DNA from: Sorghum bicolor | Lineage: Eukaryota > Streptophyta > Magnoliopsida > Poales > Poaceae | DNA: 64,000 bases | Assembly: GCF_000003195.3 (NCBI RefSeq) | Contig: NW_018396402.1 | Span: 187,556 to 251,555, forward strand | Reading direction: 5' to 3' | In this document: positions 9,890-22,189 of the stretch, piece by piece | Position numbering within the stretch: position 1 is the first letter of the stretch | Layout of the letters: the number at the start of each line of letters is the position of its first letter | Made by a program: the position numbers and the translations under genes | Notes under the pieces: generated by a model | Database searches by the model: none | What the model was told of the DNA's origin: nothing | The model's input: only the letters and a program-made list of their open reading frames with translations

Positions 9890-10849
9890 GGATGAGGACA
9901 TGAGTACCATCAATAGAAGAGGACAAGCTTGAGTCGAGGACAACTCAAATGCAAGAAGGGGAGGATGATGAGGACATGAGCACCATCAATACATCCACGC
10001 CTCAGATTCATATGCATGATAACTCAACTATCTAGTGAGTTCATTCCTGAGTTATTTGTTGTATTATTTAGACCGTGGAAACCCGTGCACCTTTGTTTTG
10101 GCCAGGAATAATGAGGAGGAACCGCAAGGAAGCATATTCGCGATGGGCTAAATTTGGACTGCAGAAGGGTCTCAACTTGTGGTGGCCACCAAGACTACAT
10201 ACAGTGACCGATTTTGATGTTCAAATACACGGTGGAAAGCTTATGAAGTCTATTTTCACATGGATCCAGTCCCATGTCCATATCTATAATGAGGCGGCTG
10301 CAATCGTCGAGTTAATCCAGAGACCTTTCTGTGGACAGCTTCATTCAATAAGAAACTCCATGCATGCATGATATGGATATTATTGTTTTCTTTTGTTTTT
10401 AGTGAGTCGAGGGATTAGCACCGCACACTCTGGTTGCTCTCTCTTGTACATAAAGGCTTCTACAGCCAGGGACACAAGGGCGGGTTTTGTTTTGTTGTAA
10501 GTTTAGCCATTGCTACTTCCTTGTAGACGCATGTGTCGACTAGACCATCCGTTCTACTTGATTCAAAACCCCATATTGTTATCGTGATTCATATCAGATC
10601 CTTCTTGTATTATTTGGCAATTGAGTGCCTGTTCTATCTGTTCTTGCATGTTCTTCGATTGCGTGCAGGAATTACCCTAGTGGTTTGGTTGGTTGTGATC
10701 AACAAGATCGTGATCAACCACTGGAATTGGTGTATCGATCGCTAAGGCGCAGCGTCCTTGGACGGTTGTAGTCGGATCGTGAACGTCGCTCTAGAGAGAT
10801 CGAAGTTATCCATCTCCACCGAAAGATCGGGACACCCTCGTTCTTATTA
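9890..10849 (+). repeat. 5' LTR of non-autonomous element, copy 2
   Basis: Counterpart of 966-1925 with the same 9-bp insertion relative to the 3' LTR and the same altered first bases (gg in place of tg). The primer-binding site follows at 10852-10868 and a leader of about 1.3 kb with the purine stretch at about 11641-11746. Confidence 0.88.
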
Positions 10850-12155
10850 TGTGGTAATCAGAGCAAGGTTTGATTGGTGAGTGATTTTAGTTTGCATTTT
10901 TTTCCTATAGTCCAGAAAAGCCAAAAAAAAATTTTAGTTTCATTCCCAACATCCTATAGACCCATTGAGCCTTTTACTAGTACTACTTAGTTCAGGCAAG
11001 TTGTGTTTGATTTACATGGTCGAGTCGAATTGCTGATCTTGGGTTTAGACTTTTAGAGTTTCGAGTTCTTGTCACGTTTTAGTCACTGCCCATCGTATAA
11101 TCTCTGCTGCAATCACTATTACCATATACATTTGGACTACACTATATATATCTGAACTACCATCACCACCCTACTTGGGCACCGTGTAAACTCCATCCAC
11201 CACTCTCTTTTCACTCATGCGCACCCTATATTTTTAGGCCATTGCATGCACGTTTTCACTTCCACCCGTGAACAACCTATTCTTACTCACTGCCACCTGC
11301 ATGTTCCTTTCTTCCATTCATACATCCTATTGTAAGCGCTCTTGCACATTCTATAATCAGCATCCTATTTTTAATCAGCATCCTATTGCAACCACTAGAT
11401 TCATTCCACTCTTGGGCATCTAATTTTAGAACATTGCATCCTTGTCCACTTCATGCGCATCCTTTTGCCTCTCCTCCACTCTTCTTTCACATTCTATTTT
11501 TCTCATCCCCGTTGCAATCAGTGTTACTGCAGCATCATATCACCATCATAATCTGCTAGTTGTATTTTTGTTACACTAAAGACATTGTGTGTTTTCTGAA
11601 ATCTAATCCATCAAGATTCAGATTTATTTTAGTTGAGCAAAGTAGGAAAAAAAAGAAAGAAACAAAAAAATATCAAAAAAAAAGAAAAGAAAAAGGAAAG
11701 AAAAGAAAAAAAAGGAAAGAAAATAAAGGAAGAGGAAAAGAAGGGAAGTTATCTCTTGTTGTTCTTATTATTCTTGCGATATTGTGACTTCATCTGTGCC
11801 TAGGTTCGCGTCTCTAGCACGGTCTAGCCTAGGACCAGCACAGTGCCACCGTTGAATGATTTCTCAACATGCTTTTGTGACTAATGTGGTGCTAGTACTT
11901 CCTTGTGCAATATATAGAGCCATCCTATAACTCCACATATCAGACTACAACTTGACAAGTGTTGTTGCTGCAGCGTTGATACACCATTTTCTAGGTTTTC
12001 TGACTTGTTGGTTCCTGCCACCTCCTGTTTCGCTTGGTAAGAACTTGTGAGAACTTGTTTGCATAGGGTGAGAGTGAAATAATTACAACAACCACATCCT
12101 TGTAGTTGATAGGAGCATAAAGATTATTGCGTATGTCTCTTGTTTTGTTCTAATC

Positions 12156-12815
12156 ATGGCAGGAATCCACGTAGAAACAAGCGATAATCAGATTGCATGT
12201 TCACATCACTTTGCTAAAGGTGTGGCAAGTGATAAGTATGGTACGCATGAGGTATGTGATGTTTTGCTAGATGAAATAAAATCTGCATTACCTTATTTTG
12301 AAGGAAATTGTGATCCACATGCATATATTAAATGGGAGCTAAATGTAGACAATGAATTTAAAAAGCATAATCTATCGGAAAGCCAAAAGATTAGAGTTGC
12401 TTCCAGTGTTCTTACTGAGTATGCTTTAAGTTCATGGAAATACCTTTGTAGATTTCATAAAGCTCCTCAAACATGGAAAGATGTGAAAAGACATTTTAGA
12501 GATGTTTTTGTCCCTGAGTACTATTCTGAAATTTTGTTTGAAAAACTACAATCTATAAAGCAAGAAAACAAAACCGTAGCGGAATATTTGGATAAACTAA
12601 AATTGTGTGTGCTGCGATGTGGATTAGAAGAAACTGATGAACTTTTGGAACATAGATTTCTGCAAGGTCTTAATGTAGAAATTCAGGACATTCTTGATGA
12701 TAAGTATTATAACACCTTTGATGAATTGTTTGATCTTGCTTGTGAGTTAGAAAGGGATCTCGCAAGTATTATAGAAGTACGTGTCTCTCCTATTACTAAC
12801 AATTTGCAGCAATAA
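12156..12815 (+). CDS. gag: Gag-like capsid protein of non-autonomous element, copy 2
   Basis: The 219 residues are identical to the product of 3232-3891; one silent change is visible (ggc to ggt near 12242). The same TAA at 12813-12815 ends it, 15 bases before the next ATG. The capsid segments are as in copy 1 and the zinc knuckle is missing here too. Confidence 0.85.
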   Translation: MAGIHVETSDNQIACSHHFAKGVASDKYGTHEVCDVLLDEIKSALPYFEGNCDPHAYIKWELNVDNEFKKHNLSESQKIRVASSVLTEYALSSWKYLCRFHKAPQTWKDVKRHFRDVFVPEYYSEILFEKLQSIKQENKTVAEYLDKLKLCVLRCGLEETDELLEHRFLQGLNVEIQDILDDKYYNTFDELFDLACELERDLASIIEVRVSPITNNLQQ

Positions 12816-12830
12816 GAAGACAACATACAC

Positions 12831-13706
12831 ATGGAAAGCGTGCAACTTGAGATACTAGATGAGTCATTTAAAGAGAGCATAAATCTAGCTGCACCCACAC
12901 CATTTCAACACAGCATCAAAGGTAAATTAGATGGTGGTAACATAAATCAAGGTGACCTTGCATTAGATGAGCTGCATTTGTCCACTAATGCTGCTAACTT
13001 AGAGAAAACAATTATGGAACCAATTACTAATTTTCCTTTGTCAAACTTCGATATTCCTGATGTTCCTAGTGACAAAGAAGAGTTGTGCAATAGTGCATCA
13101 CCTAGATCCATGCCACAACTAGTATACAAAGAAAAGAATTCTGAATCAATGAGTGTCGAATTCAAGCATGTTATTAATATTGTAAATGAAAATGAAGAAG
13201 CTCAATTGTTGTCATCTTTACATATAATGGGGTACATTGAATTCGATGATCTATGTGAGCTTAGCTATTTAGAGAATAATCAGTTTTCTAGATTTGAATT
13301 GTCATGCTCTTCCAATGTTAGTTTTCATGCAATTGGCAAATATAATTATGCAAAGGAGTATATGGTACACCGAATTTACATTTATTCAAACATAAAATCT
13401 CCTTTTATTGTGAAACAATATGACCAACTAGAAGTGTGCAATAACCATAACCATGTCATGGCGGGTTTGCCTAGTTTTCTTATGATGGAACAGGGCAAGT
13501 ATCAAGCAGGAGAGCAAGGTTCCTCAATTCTGACAACACATGCTCCACCAATGATTAAACCGAGGACGGTTTGCTGTCAAGAAGGGGAGAATGATGAGGA
13601 CATCACCTGCTCCGTAATACTTACATGGATCAGGAGAATATTTGATTGCATAATGAAAGTATGGATGGTGAATGAAGTTGATTGGGGACCATTATGCCCT
13701 ACTTGA
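12831..13706 (+). CDS. unrecognised second reading frame of non-autonomous element, copy 2
   Basis: The 291-residue product is identical to that of 3907-4782; the base change near 13523 (tca to tcc) is silent. Same frame as the Gag-like gene upstream, with one TAA between. No known domain is visible. Confidence 0.5.
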   Translation: MESVQLEILDESFKESINLAAPTPFQHSIKGKLDGGNINQGDLALDELHLSTNAANLEKTIMEPITNFPLSNFDIPDVPSDKEELCNSASPRSMPQLVYKEKNSESMSVEFKHVINIVNENEEAQLLSSLHIMGYIEFDDLCELSYLENNQFSRFELSCSSNVSFHAIGKYNYAKEYMVHRIYIYSNIKSPFIVKQYDQLEVCNNHNHVMAGLPSFLMMEQGKYQAGEQGSSILTTHAPPMIKPRTVCCQEGENDEDITCSVILTWIRRIFDCIMKVWMVNEVDWGPLCPT

Positions 13707-13758
13707 GAGAAGAGGACAATCTTGAGTCGAGGACGACTCAAATGCAAGAAGGGGAGGA

Positions 13759-14709
13759 TGATGAGGACATGAGTACCATCAATAGAAGAGGACAAGCTTG
13801 AGTCGAGGACGACTCAAATGCAAGAAGGGGAGGATGATGAGGACATGAGCACCATCAATACATCCACGCCTCAGATTCATATGCATGATAACTCAACTAT
13901 CTAGTGAGTTCATTCCTGAGTTATTTGTTGTATTATTTAGACCGTGGAAACCCGTGCACCTTTGTTTTGGCTAGGAATAATGAGGAGGAACCGCAAGGAA
14001 GCATATTCGCGATGGGCTAAATTTGGACTGCAGAAGGGTTGGTGGCCACCAAGACTACATACGGTGACTGATTTTGTTGTTCAAATACACGGTGGAAAGC
14101 TTATGAAGTCTATTTTCACATGGATCCAGTCCCATGTCCATATCTATAATGAGGCGGCCGCAATCGTCGAGTTACTCCTGAGACCTTTCTGTGGACAGCT
14201 TCATTCAATAAGAAACTCCATGCATGCATGATATGGATATTATTGTTTTCTTTTGTTTTTAGTGAGTCGAGGGATTAGCAGCGCACACTCTGGTTGCTCT
14301 CTCTTGTACATAAAGGCTTCTACAGCCAGAGACACAAGGGCGGGTTTTGTTTTGTTGTAAGTTTAGCCATTGCTACTTCCTTGTAGACGCATGTGTCGAC
14401 TAGACCATCCGTTCTATTTGATTCAAAACCCCATATTGTTATCGTGATTCATATCAGATCCTTCTTGTATTATTTGGCAATTGAGTGCCTGTTCAATCTG
14501 TTCTTGCATGTTCTTCGATTGCGTGCAGGAATTACCCTAGTGGTTTGGTTGGTTGTGATCAACAAGATCGTGATCAACCACTGGAATTGGTGTATCGATC
14601 GCTAAGGCGCAGCGTCCTTGGACGGTTGTAGTCGGATCGTGAATGTCGCTCTAGAGAGATCGAAGTTATCCATCTCCACCAAAAGATCGGGACACCCTCG
14701 TTCTTATTA
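13759..14709 (+). repeat. 3' LTR of non-autonomous element, copy 2
   Basis: Counterpart of 4835-5785. It keeps the 76-bp internal direct repeat at its start and lacks the 9-bp insertion of the 5' LTR. The polypurine tract precedes it at 13745-13758. Confidence 0.88.
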
Positions 14710-17700
14710 GAAACCATTTTGGACGCACTTGTTGGTACTCCTAGGTGAAGGGGCTCAAGTGGATGCTCGGTTCGGTCTGTTTGGAGATACTGCTAATCTT
14801 GATGCAAGATAGGTGCACGGTTTGCATGGAACATACCAAATACTTGAAAATCAATCTGGACGCACATGATGGAACTCCTAGATGACGTGTGTCATACGAA
14901 ATCTTGCTTCGGTCTGTTTGGAGACAGTGTTAGTTTTGGTGCAAGATAGGTGCAAGGTTTGCACATAATGCAGCCTAGGCTAAGAAACCATTTTAGACGC
15001 ACCCGATGGTACTCCTAGGTAAAAGGCTCAAGTGAAAGCTCGGTTCGGCCTGTTTAGAGATAGTGCTAATCTTGATACAAGATAGGTGCACGATTTGCAT
15101 GGAACATACCATATGCTCATAAATCAATTTGGACACACCAGATGGAACTCTTAGATGGGTGTCATATGGAATCTCACTTCCGTCCGTTTAGAAACAGTGT
15201 TAGTTTTGGTGCAAGATAGGTGCACGGTTTGCGCCTAATGCACCATAGGATAAGAAACCATTTTGGACACACCCGATGGTACTCCTAGGTCAAGGGGCTC
15301 AAGTGACAGCTCGGTTTGGTCTGTTTGGAGATAGTGCTAATCTTGATGCAAGATAGATGTACGGTTTGCATGGAACATATGATATGCTCAGAAATCAATT
15401 AGGACGCACCTGATATAACTCCTTGATGATGTGTGTCATATGGAATCTTGCTTCGGTTTGTTTAGAGACCGTGTTAGTTTTGGTAGAAGATATGTGCACG
15501 GTTTACGCCTAATGCAACATGGGCTAAGAAACCATTCTAGACGCACCCGATGGTACTCGTAGTTGAAGAGGCTCAAGTGGAGGCTCGATTTGGTCTGTTC
15601 GGATATAGTGCTAATCTTGATGCAAGATAGTTGCATAGTTTGCATGGAACGTATCATATGTTAAGAAATCAATTTGAACACACCCAATGGAACTCCTAGA
15701 TGACGTGTGTCATATGGAATCTCGCTTTGGTCCATTTGGAGACAATGTTAGTTTCGGTACAAGATAGTGCATAGTTTGTGCCTAATGCACCATAGTCTAA
15801 GAAACCATTTTTGATGCACCTGTTTATACTTCTAGATGAAGAGTCTCAAGTGGAAGCTCGGTTCGGTCTGTTTCGAGATAGTGCTAATCTTGATGCAAGA
15901 TAGGTGCACGGTTTGCATGGAACATACCATATGCTTGGAAATCAATTTGGATGCACCCGGTGGAACTCCTTCATGACGTGTGTCTTATGGACTCTCGCTT
16001 GGGTCTGTTTAGAAATAGTGTTAGTTTCAGTGCAAGATATGGGCATGGTTTGCGCATAACGCACCATAGTCTAAGAAACCATTTTGGAAGCATCTGTTGG
16101 TACTTCGGTGAAGAGGCTCAAGTGGAAGCTCGGTTTGATCTGTTTGGAGATAGTGCTAATGTTGATGCAAGATAGGTGCATGGTTTGCAAGGAACATACC
16201 ATATGCCTAGAAATCAATTTGGACGCACCCAATGGAACTCCTAGATGACGTGTGTCATATGGAATCTTGGTTCGGTCCATTTGTAGACATTTTAAGTTTT
16301 AGTGCAAGATAGGTGCACAGTTTGCGCCTAATGCACCGTAGTCTAAGAAACCATTTTGGACGCACTATTTGGTACTCCTTTGTGAAGAGGCTCAAGTGGA
16401 AGCTTGGTTCGGTCAGTTTGGAGATAGTGCTAATCCTTATGCAAGGTAGGTGCACGGTTTGCATGGAACATACCATATGCTTGGAAATCAATTTGGATGC
16501 ACCCGATGGAACTCTTCGATGACGTGTGTCATATGGAATCTCGCTTCGGTCCATTTGGAGACATTGTTAGTTTCAGTGCAAGATAGGTGCACAATTTGCA
16601 CCTAATGTACCATAGTCTAAGAAACCATTTTGGACGCACTTGTTGGTACTCCTAGGTGAAGGGGCTCAAGTGGATGCTCGGTTCGGTCTATTTGGAGATA
16701 GTGCTAATCTTGATGCCAGATAGGTGCACGGTTTGCATGGAACATACCATATGCTTGGAAATCAATTTGGATGCACCCGGTGGAACTCCTTGATGACGTG
16801 TGTCTTATGGACTCTCGCTTTAGTCTGTTTAGAAATAGTGTTAGTTTCAGTGCAAGATATGGGCATGGTTTGCGCCTAACGCACCATAGTCTAAGAAACC
16901 ATTTTGGAAGCACCTGTTGGAACTTCCGTGAAGAGGCTCAAGTGGAAGCTCGATTTGATCTGTTTGGAGATAGTGCTAATCTTGATGCAAGATAGGTGCA
17001 TGATTTGCAAGGAACATACCATATGTTTAGAAATGAATTTGGACGCACCCAATGCAACTCCTAGATGACGTGTGTCATATGAAATCTTGGTTCGGTCCAT
17101 TTGTAGAGATTGTAAGTTTCAGTGCAAGATAGGTGCACAGTTTGCGCCTAATGCACCGTAGTCTAAGAAACCATTTTGGACACACTATTTGGTACTCCTT
17201 TGTGAAGAGGCTCAAGTGCAAGCTTGGTTCGGTCAGTTTGGAGATAGTGCTAATGCTTATGCAAGGTAGGTGCTTGGTTTGCATGGAACATACCATATGC
17301 TTGGAAATCAATTTGGATGCACCCGATGGAACTCCTTGATGACGTGTGTCATACGGAATCTCGCTTCGGTCCATTTGGAGACATTGTTTGTTTTCGGTGC
17401 AAGATAGGTGCACAGTTTGCACCTAATGCACCATAGTCTAAGAAACCATTTTGGACGCACTTGTTGGTACTCCTAGGTGAAGGGGCTCAAGTGGATGCTC
17501 GGTTCGGTCTGTTTGGAGATAGTGCTAATCTTGATGCAAGATAGGTGCACGGTTTGCATGGAACATACCAAATACTTGAAAATCAATCTGGACGCACGTG
17601 ATGGAACTCCAAGATGACGTGTGTCATACGAAATTTTGCTTCGGTCTGTTTGGAGACAGTGTTAGTTTCGGTGCAAGGTTTGCACATAATGCAGCCTAGG

Positions 17701-20700
17701 CTAAGAAACCATTTTAGACGCACCCGATGGTTCTCCTAGGTAAAAGGCTCAAGTGAAAGCTCGGTTCGGCCTGTTTAGAGATAGTGCTAATCTTGATACA
17801 AGATAGGTGCACGATTTGCATGGAACATACCATATGCTCAGAAATCAATTTGGACACACCAGTTGGAACTCGTAGATGGGTGTCATATGGAATCTCACTT
17901 CCGTCCGTTTAGAGACAGTGTTAGTTTTGGTGCAAGATAGGTGCACGGTTTGCACCTAATGCACCATAGGATAAGAAACCATTTTGAACGCACCCGATGG
18001 TACTCCTAGGTCAAGGGGCTCAAGTGACAGCTCGGTTTGGTCTGTTTGGAGATAGTGCTAATCTTGATGCAAGATAGATGCACGGTTTGCATGGAACATA
18101 TGATATGCTCAGAAATCAATTAGGACGCACCTGATATAACTCCTTGATGATGTGTGTCATATGGAATCTTGCTTCGGTTCGTTTAGAGACCGTGTTAGTT
18201 TTGGTGGAAGATATGTGCACGGTTTACGCCTAATGCACCATAGGCTAAGAAATCATTTTAGATGCTCCCGATGGTACTCGTAGTTGAAGAGGCTCAAGTG
18301 GAGGCTCGATTTGGTCTGTTCGGATATAGTGCTAATCTTGATGCAAGATAGTTGCACAGTTTGCATGGAACGTACCATATGTTAAGAAATCAATTTGAAC
18401 GCACCCAATGGAACTCCTAGATGACGTGTGTCATATGGAATCTCGCTTTGGTTCATTTGGAGACAATGTTAGTTTCGGTACAAGATAGGTGCATAGTTTG
18501 TGCCTAATGCACCATAGTCTAAGAAACCATTTTTGATGCACCTGTTTGTACTTCTAGATGAAGAGGCTCAAGTGGAAGCTCGGTTCGGTCTGTTTGGAGA
18601 TAGTGCTAATCATGATGCAAGATAGGTGCACGGTTTGCATGGAACATACCATATGCTTGGAAATCAATTTGGATGCACCTGGTGGAACTCCTTGATGACG
18701 TGTGTCTTATGGACTCTCGCTTGGTCTGTTTAGAAATAGTGTTAGTTTCAGTACAAGATGAGTGAGCATGGTTTGCGCCTAACGCACCATAGTCTAAGAA
18801 ACCATTTTGGAAGCACCTGTTGGTACTTCGATGAAGAGGCTCAAGTGGAAGCTCGGTTTGATCTGTTTAGAGATAGTGCTAATCTTGATGCAAGATAGGT
18901 GCTTGGTTTGCAAGGAACATACCATATGCTTAGAAATCAATTTGGACGCACCCAATGGAACTCCTAGATGACGTGTGTCATATGGAATCTTGGTTCGGTC
19001 CATTTGTAGACATTTTAAGTTTTAGTGCAAGATAGGGGCACAGTTTGCGCCTAATGCACCGTAGTCTAAGAAACCATTTTGGACGCACTATTTGGTACTC
19101 CTTTGTGAAGAGCTTGGTTCGGTCAGTTTGGAGATAGTGCTAATCCATATGCAAGGTAGGTGCATGGTTTGCATGGAACATACCATATGCTTGGAAATCA
19201 ATTTGGATGCACCCGATGGAACTCCTTGATGACGTGTGTCATATGGAATCTCGCTTCGGTCCATTTGGAGACATTGTTAGTTTCGGTGCAAGATAGGTGC
19301 ACAATTTGCACCTAATGCACCATAGTCTAAGAATCCATTTTGGACGCACTTGTTGGTACTCCTAGGTGAAGGGGCTCACGTGGATGCTCGGTTCGGTCTG
19401 TTTGGAGATAGTGCTAATCTTGATGCAAGATAGGTGCACGGTTTGCATGGAACATACCAAATACTTGAAAATCAATCTGGACGCACATGATGGAACTCCT
19501 AGATGACGTGTGTCATACGAAATCTAGCTTCGGTCAGTTTGGAGACAGTGTTAGTTTCGGTGCGAGATAGGTGCAAGGTTCGCACATAATGCAGCCTAAG
19601 CTAAGAAACCATATTAGACGCACCCGATGGTACTCCTAGGTAAAAGGCTCTAGTGAAAGCTCGGTTCGGCCTGTTTAGAGATAGTGCTAATCTTGATACA
19701 AGATAGGTGCACGATTTGCATGGAACATACCATATGCTCAGAAATCAATTTGGACACACCAGATGGAACTCTTAGATGGGTGTCATATGGAATCTCACTT
19801 CCGTCCATTCAGAGACAGTGTTAGTTTTGGTGCAAGATAGGTGCACGGTTTGCACCTAATGCACCATAGGATAAGAAACCATTTTGGACGCACCCGATGG
19901 TACTCCTAGATCAAGGGGCTCAAGTGACAGCTCGGTTTGGTCTGTTTGGAGATAGTGCCAATCTTGATGCAAGATAGATGCACGGTTTGCATTGAACATA
20001 TGATATGCTCAGAAATCAATTAGGACGCACCTGATATAACTCCTTGATGATGTGTGTCATATTGAATCTTGCTTCGGTTCGTTTAGAGACTGTGTTAGTT
20101 TTGGTACAAGATAGGTGCATAGTTTGTGCCTAATGCACCATAGTCTAAGAAACCATTTTTGATGCACCTGTTTGTACTTCTAGATGAAGAGGCTCAAGTG
20201 GAGGCTCGATTTGGTCTGTTCGGATATAGTGCTAATCTTGATGCAAGATAGTTGCACAGTTTGCATGGAACGTACCATATGTTAAGAAATCAATTTGAAC
20301 GCACCCAATGGAACTCCTAGATGACGTGTGTCATATGGAATCTCGCTTTGGTCCATTTGGAGACAATGTTAGTTTCGGTACAAGATAGGTGCATAGTTTG
20401 TGCCTAATGCACCATAGTCTAAGAAACCATTTTTGATGCACCTGTTTGTACTTCTAGATGAAGTGGCTCAAGTGGAAGCTCGGTTCGGTCTGTTTGGACA
20501 TAGTGCTAATCTTGATGCAAGATAGGTGCACGGTTTGCATGGAACGTACCATTTGCTTGGAAATCAATTTGGATGCACCTGGTGAACTCCTTGATGACGT
20601 GTGTCTTATGGAATCTCGCTTTGGTCTGTTTAGAAGTAGTGTTAGTTTCAGTGCAAGATATGAGCATGGTTTGCGCCTAATGCACCATAGTCTAAGAAAC

Positions 20701-22189
20701 CATTTTGGAAGCACCTGTTGGTACTTCGGTGAAGAGGCTCAAGTGGAAGCTCGGTTTGATATGTTTGGAGATAGTGCTAATCTTGATGCAAGATAGGTGC
20801 ATGATTTGCTAGGAACATACCATATGCTTAGAAATCGATTTGGACGCACCCAATGGAACTCCTAGATGACGTGTGTCACATGGAATCTTGCTTCGGTCCA
20901 TTTGTAGACATTGTAAGTTTTAGTGCAATATAGGTGCACAGTTTGCGCCTAATGCACCGTAGTCTAAGAAAACATTTGGACACATTATTTGGTACTCCTG
21001 GGTGAAGAGGCTCAAGTGGAAGCTTGGTTCAGTCAGTTTGGAGATAGTGCTAATCCTTATGCAAGGGAGGTGCATGGTTTGCATGGAACATACCATATGC
21101 TTGGAAATCAATTTGGATGCACCCGATGGAACTCCTTGATGACGTGTGTCATATGGAATCTCGCTTTGGTCCATTTGGAGACATTGTTAGTTTCGATGCA
21201 AGATAGGTGCGCAGTTTGCACCTAATGCACCATAGTCTAAGAAACCATTTTGGACGCATTTGTTGGTACTCCTAGGTGAAGGGGCTCAAGTGGATGCTCG
21301 GTTCGGTCTGTTTGGAGATAGTGCTAATCTTGAAGCAAGATAGGTGCACGGTTTGCATGGAACATACCAAATACTTGAAAATCAATCTGGACGCACATGA
21401 CGGAACTCCTAGATGACGTGTGTCATACGAAATCTTGCTTCGGTCTGTTTGGAGACAGTGTTAGTTTCGGTGCAAGATAGGTGCAAGGTTTGCACATAAT
21501 GCAGCCTAGGCTAAGAAACCATTTTGGACGCACCCGATGGTACTCTTAGGTAAAATTCTCAAGTGAAAGCTCGGTTTGGCCTGTTTAGAGATAGTGCTAA
21601 TCTTGATACAAGATAGGTGCACGATTTGCATGGAACATACCATATGCTCAGAAATCAATTTGGACACACCAGATGGAACTCCAAGATGGGTGTCATGTGG
21701 AATCTCACTTCCGTCCGTTTAGAGACATTGTTAGTTTTGGTGCAAGATAGGTGCACGGTTTGCACCTAATGCACCATAGGATAAGAAACCATTTTGGACG
21801 CACCCGTTGGTACTCCTAGGTCAAGGGGCTCAAGTGACAGCTTGGTTTGGTCTGTTTGGAGTTAGTGCTAATCTTGATGCAAGATAGATGCATGGTTTAC
21901 ATGGAACATATGATATGCTCAGAAATCAATTAGGAGACACCTGATATAACTCCTTGATGATGTGTGTCATATGGAATCTTGCTTCGGTTCGTTTAGAGAC
22001 AGTGTTAGTTTTGGTAGAAGATATGTGCACGGTTTACGCCTAATGCACCATAGGCGAAGAAACCATTTTAGTTGCACCCGATGGTACTCGTAGATGAAGA
22101 GGCTCAAGTGGAGGCTCGATTTGGTCTGTTCGGATATAGTGCTAATCTTGATGCAAGATAGTTGCACAGTTTGCATGGAACATACCATA
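14710..22189 (+). repeat. 137-bp satellite, block 3a, with a higher-order unit of about 1.9 kb
   Basis: The rare variant cagcctagg or cagcctaag marks equivalent monomers at 14971, 17692, 19592 and 21502 (steps 2721, 1900, 1910). A second marker, the A variant starting near 15436, recurs at 21967, a distance of 6531, exactly the sum of those steps. The unit is therefore about 1.9 kb or 14 monomers. The larger first step contains an extra 6-monomer segment of about 820 bp (16071-16554 recurs at 16891-17374). Unoccupied versions of the retrotransposon target site are at 16611-16631 and in the equivalent monomers near 17434 and 19322. Confidence 0.85.

Larger units (their letters stand above)
9890..14709 (+). 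mobile_element. non-autonomous CRM-like LTR retrotransposon, copy 2
   Basis: Same 4,820-bp element at the same satellite position as copy 1, with the same gaaac duplication at 9885-9889 and 14710-14714. LTRs are 9890-10849 and 13759-14709. Differences from copy 1 include single bases in both LTRs (for example 14120, 14161 and 14178) and at 10990, 12242 and 13523. Because site and flanks are shared, this is a duplicated insertion and not a second transposition. Confidence 0.92.
8925..14931 (+). repeat. 8.9-kb tandem duplication, copy 2
   Basis: This is the partner of 1-6007, with the same order: satellite, complete element, satellite. The right edge is sharp near 14931, where copy 1 reads gtgttgtttcgg and this copy gtgttagttttgg followed by further differences. 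The junction at 8924/8925 reads smoothly as satellite (acgttaagaaatcaatttga), as expected for unequal exchange between satellite monomers. Confidence 0.92.
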
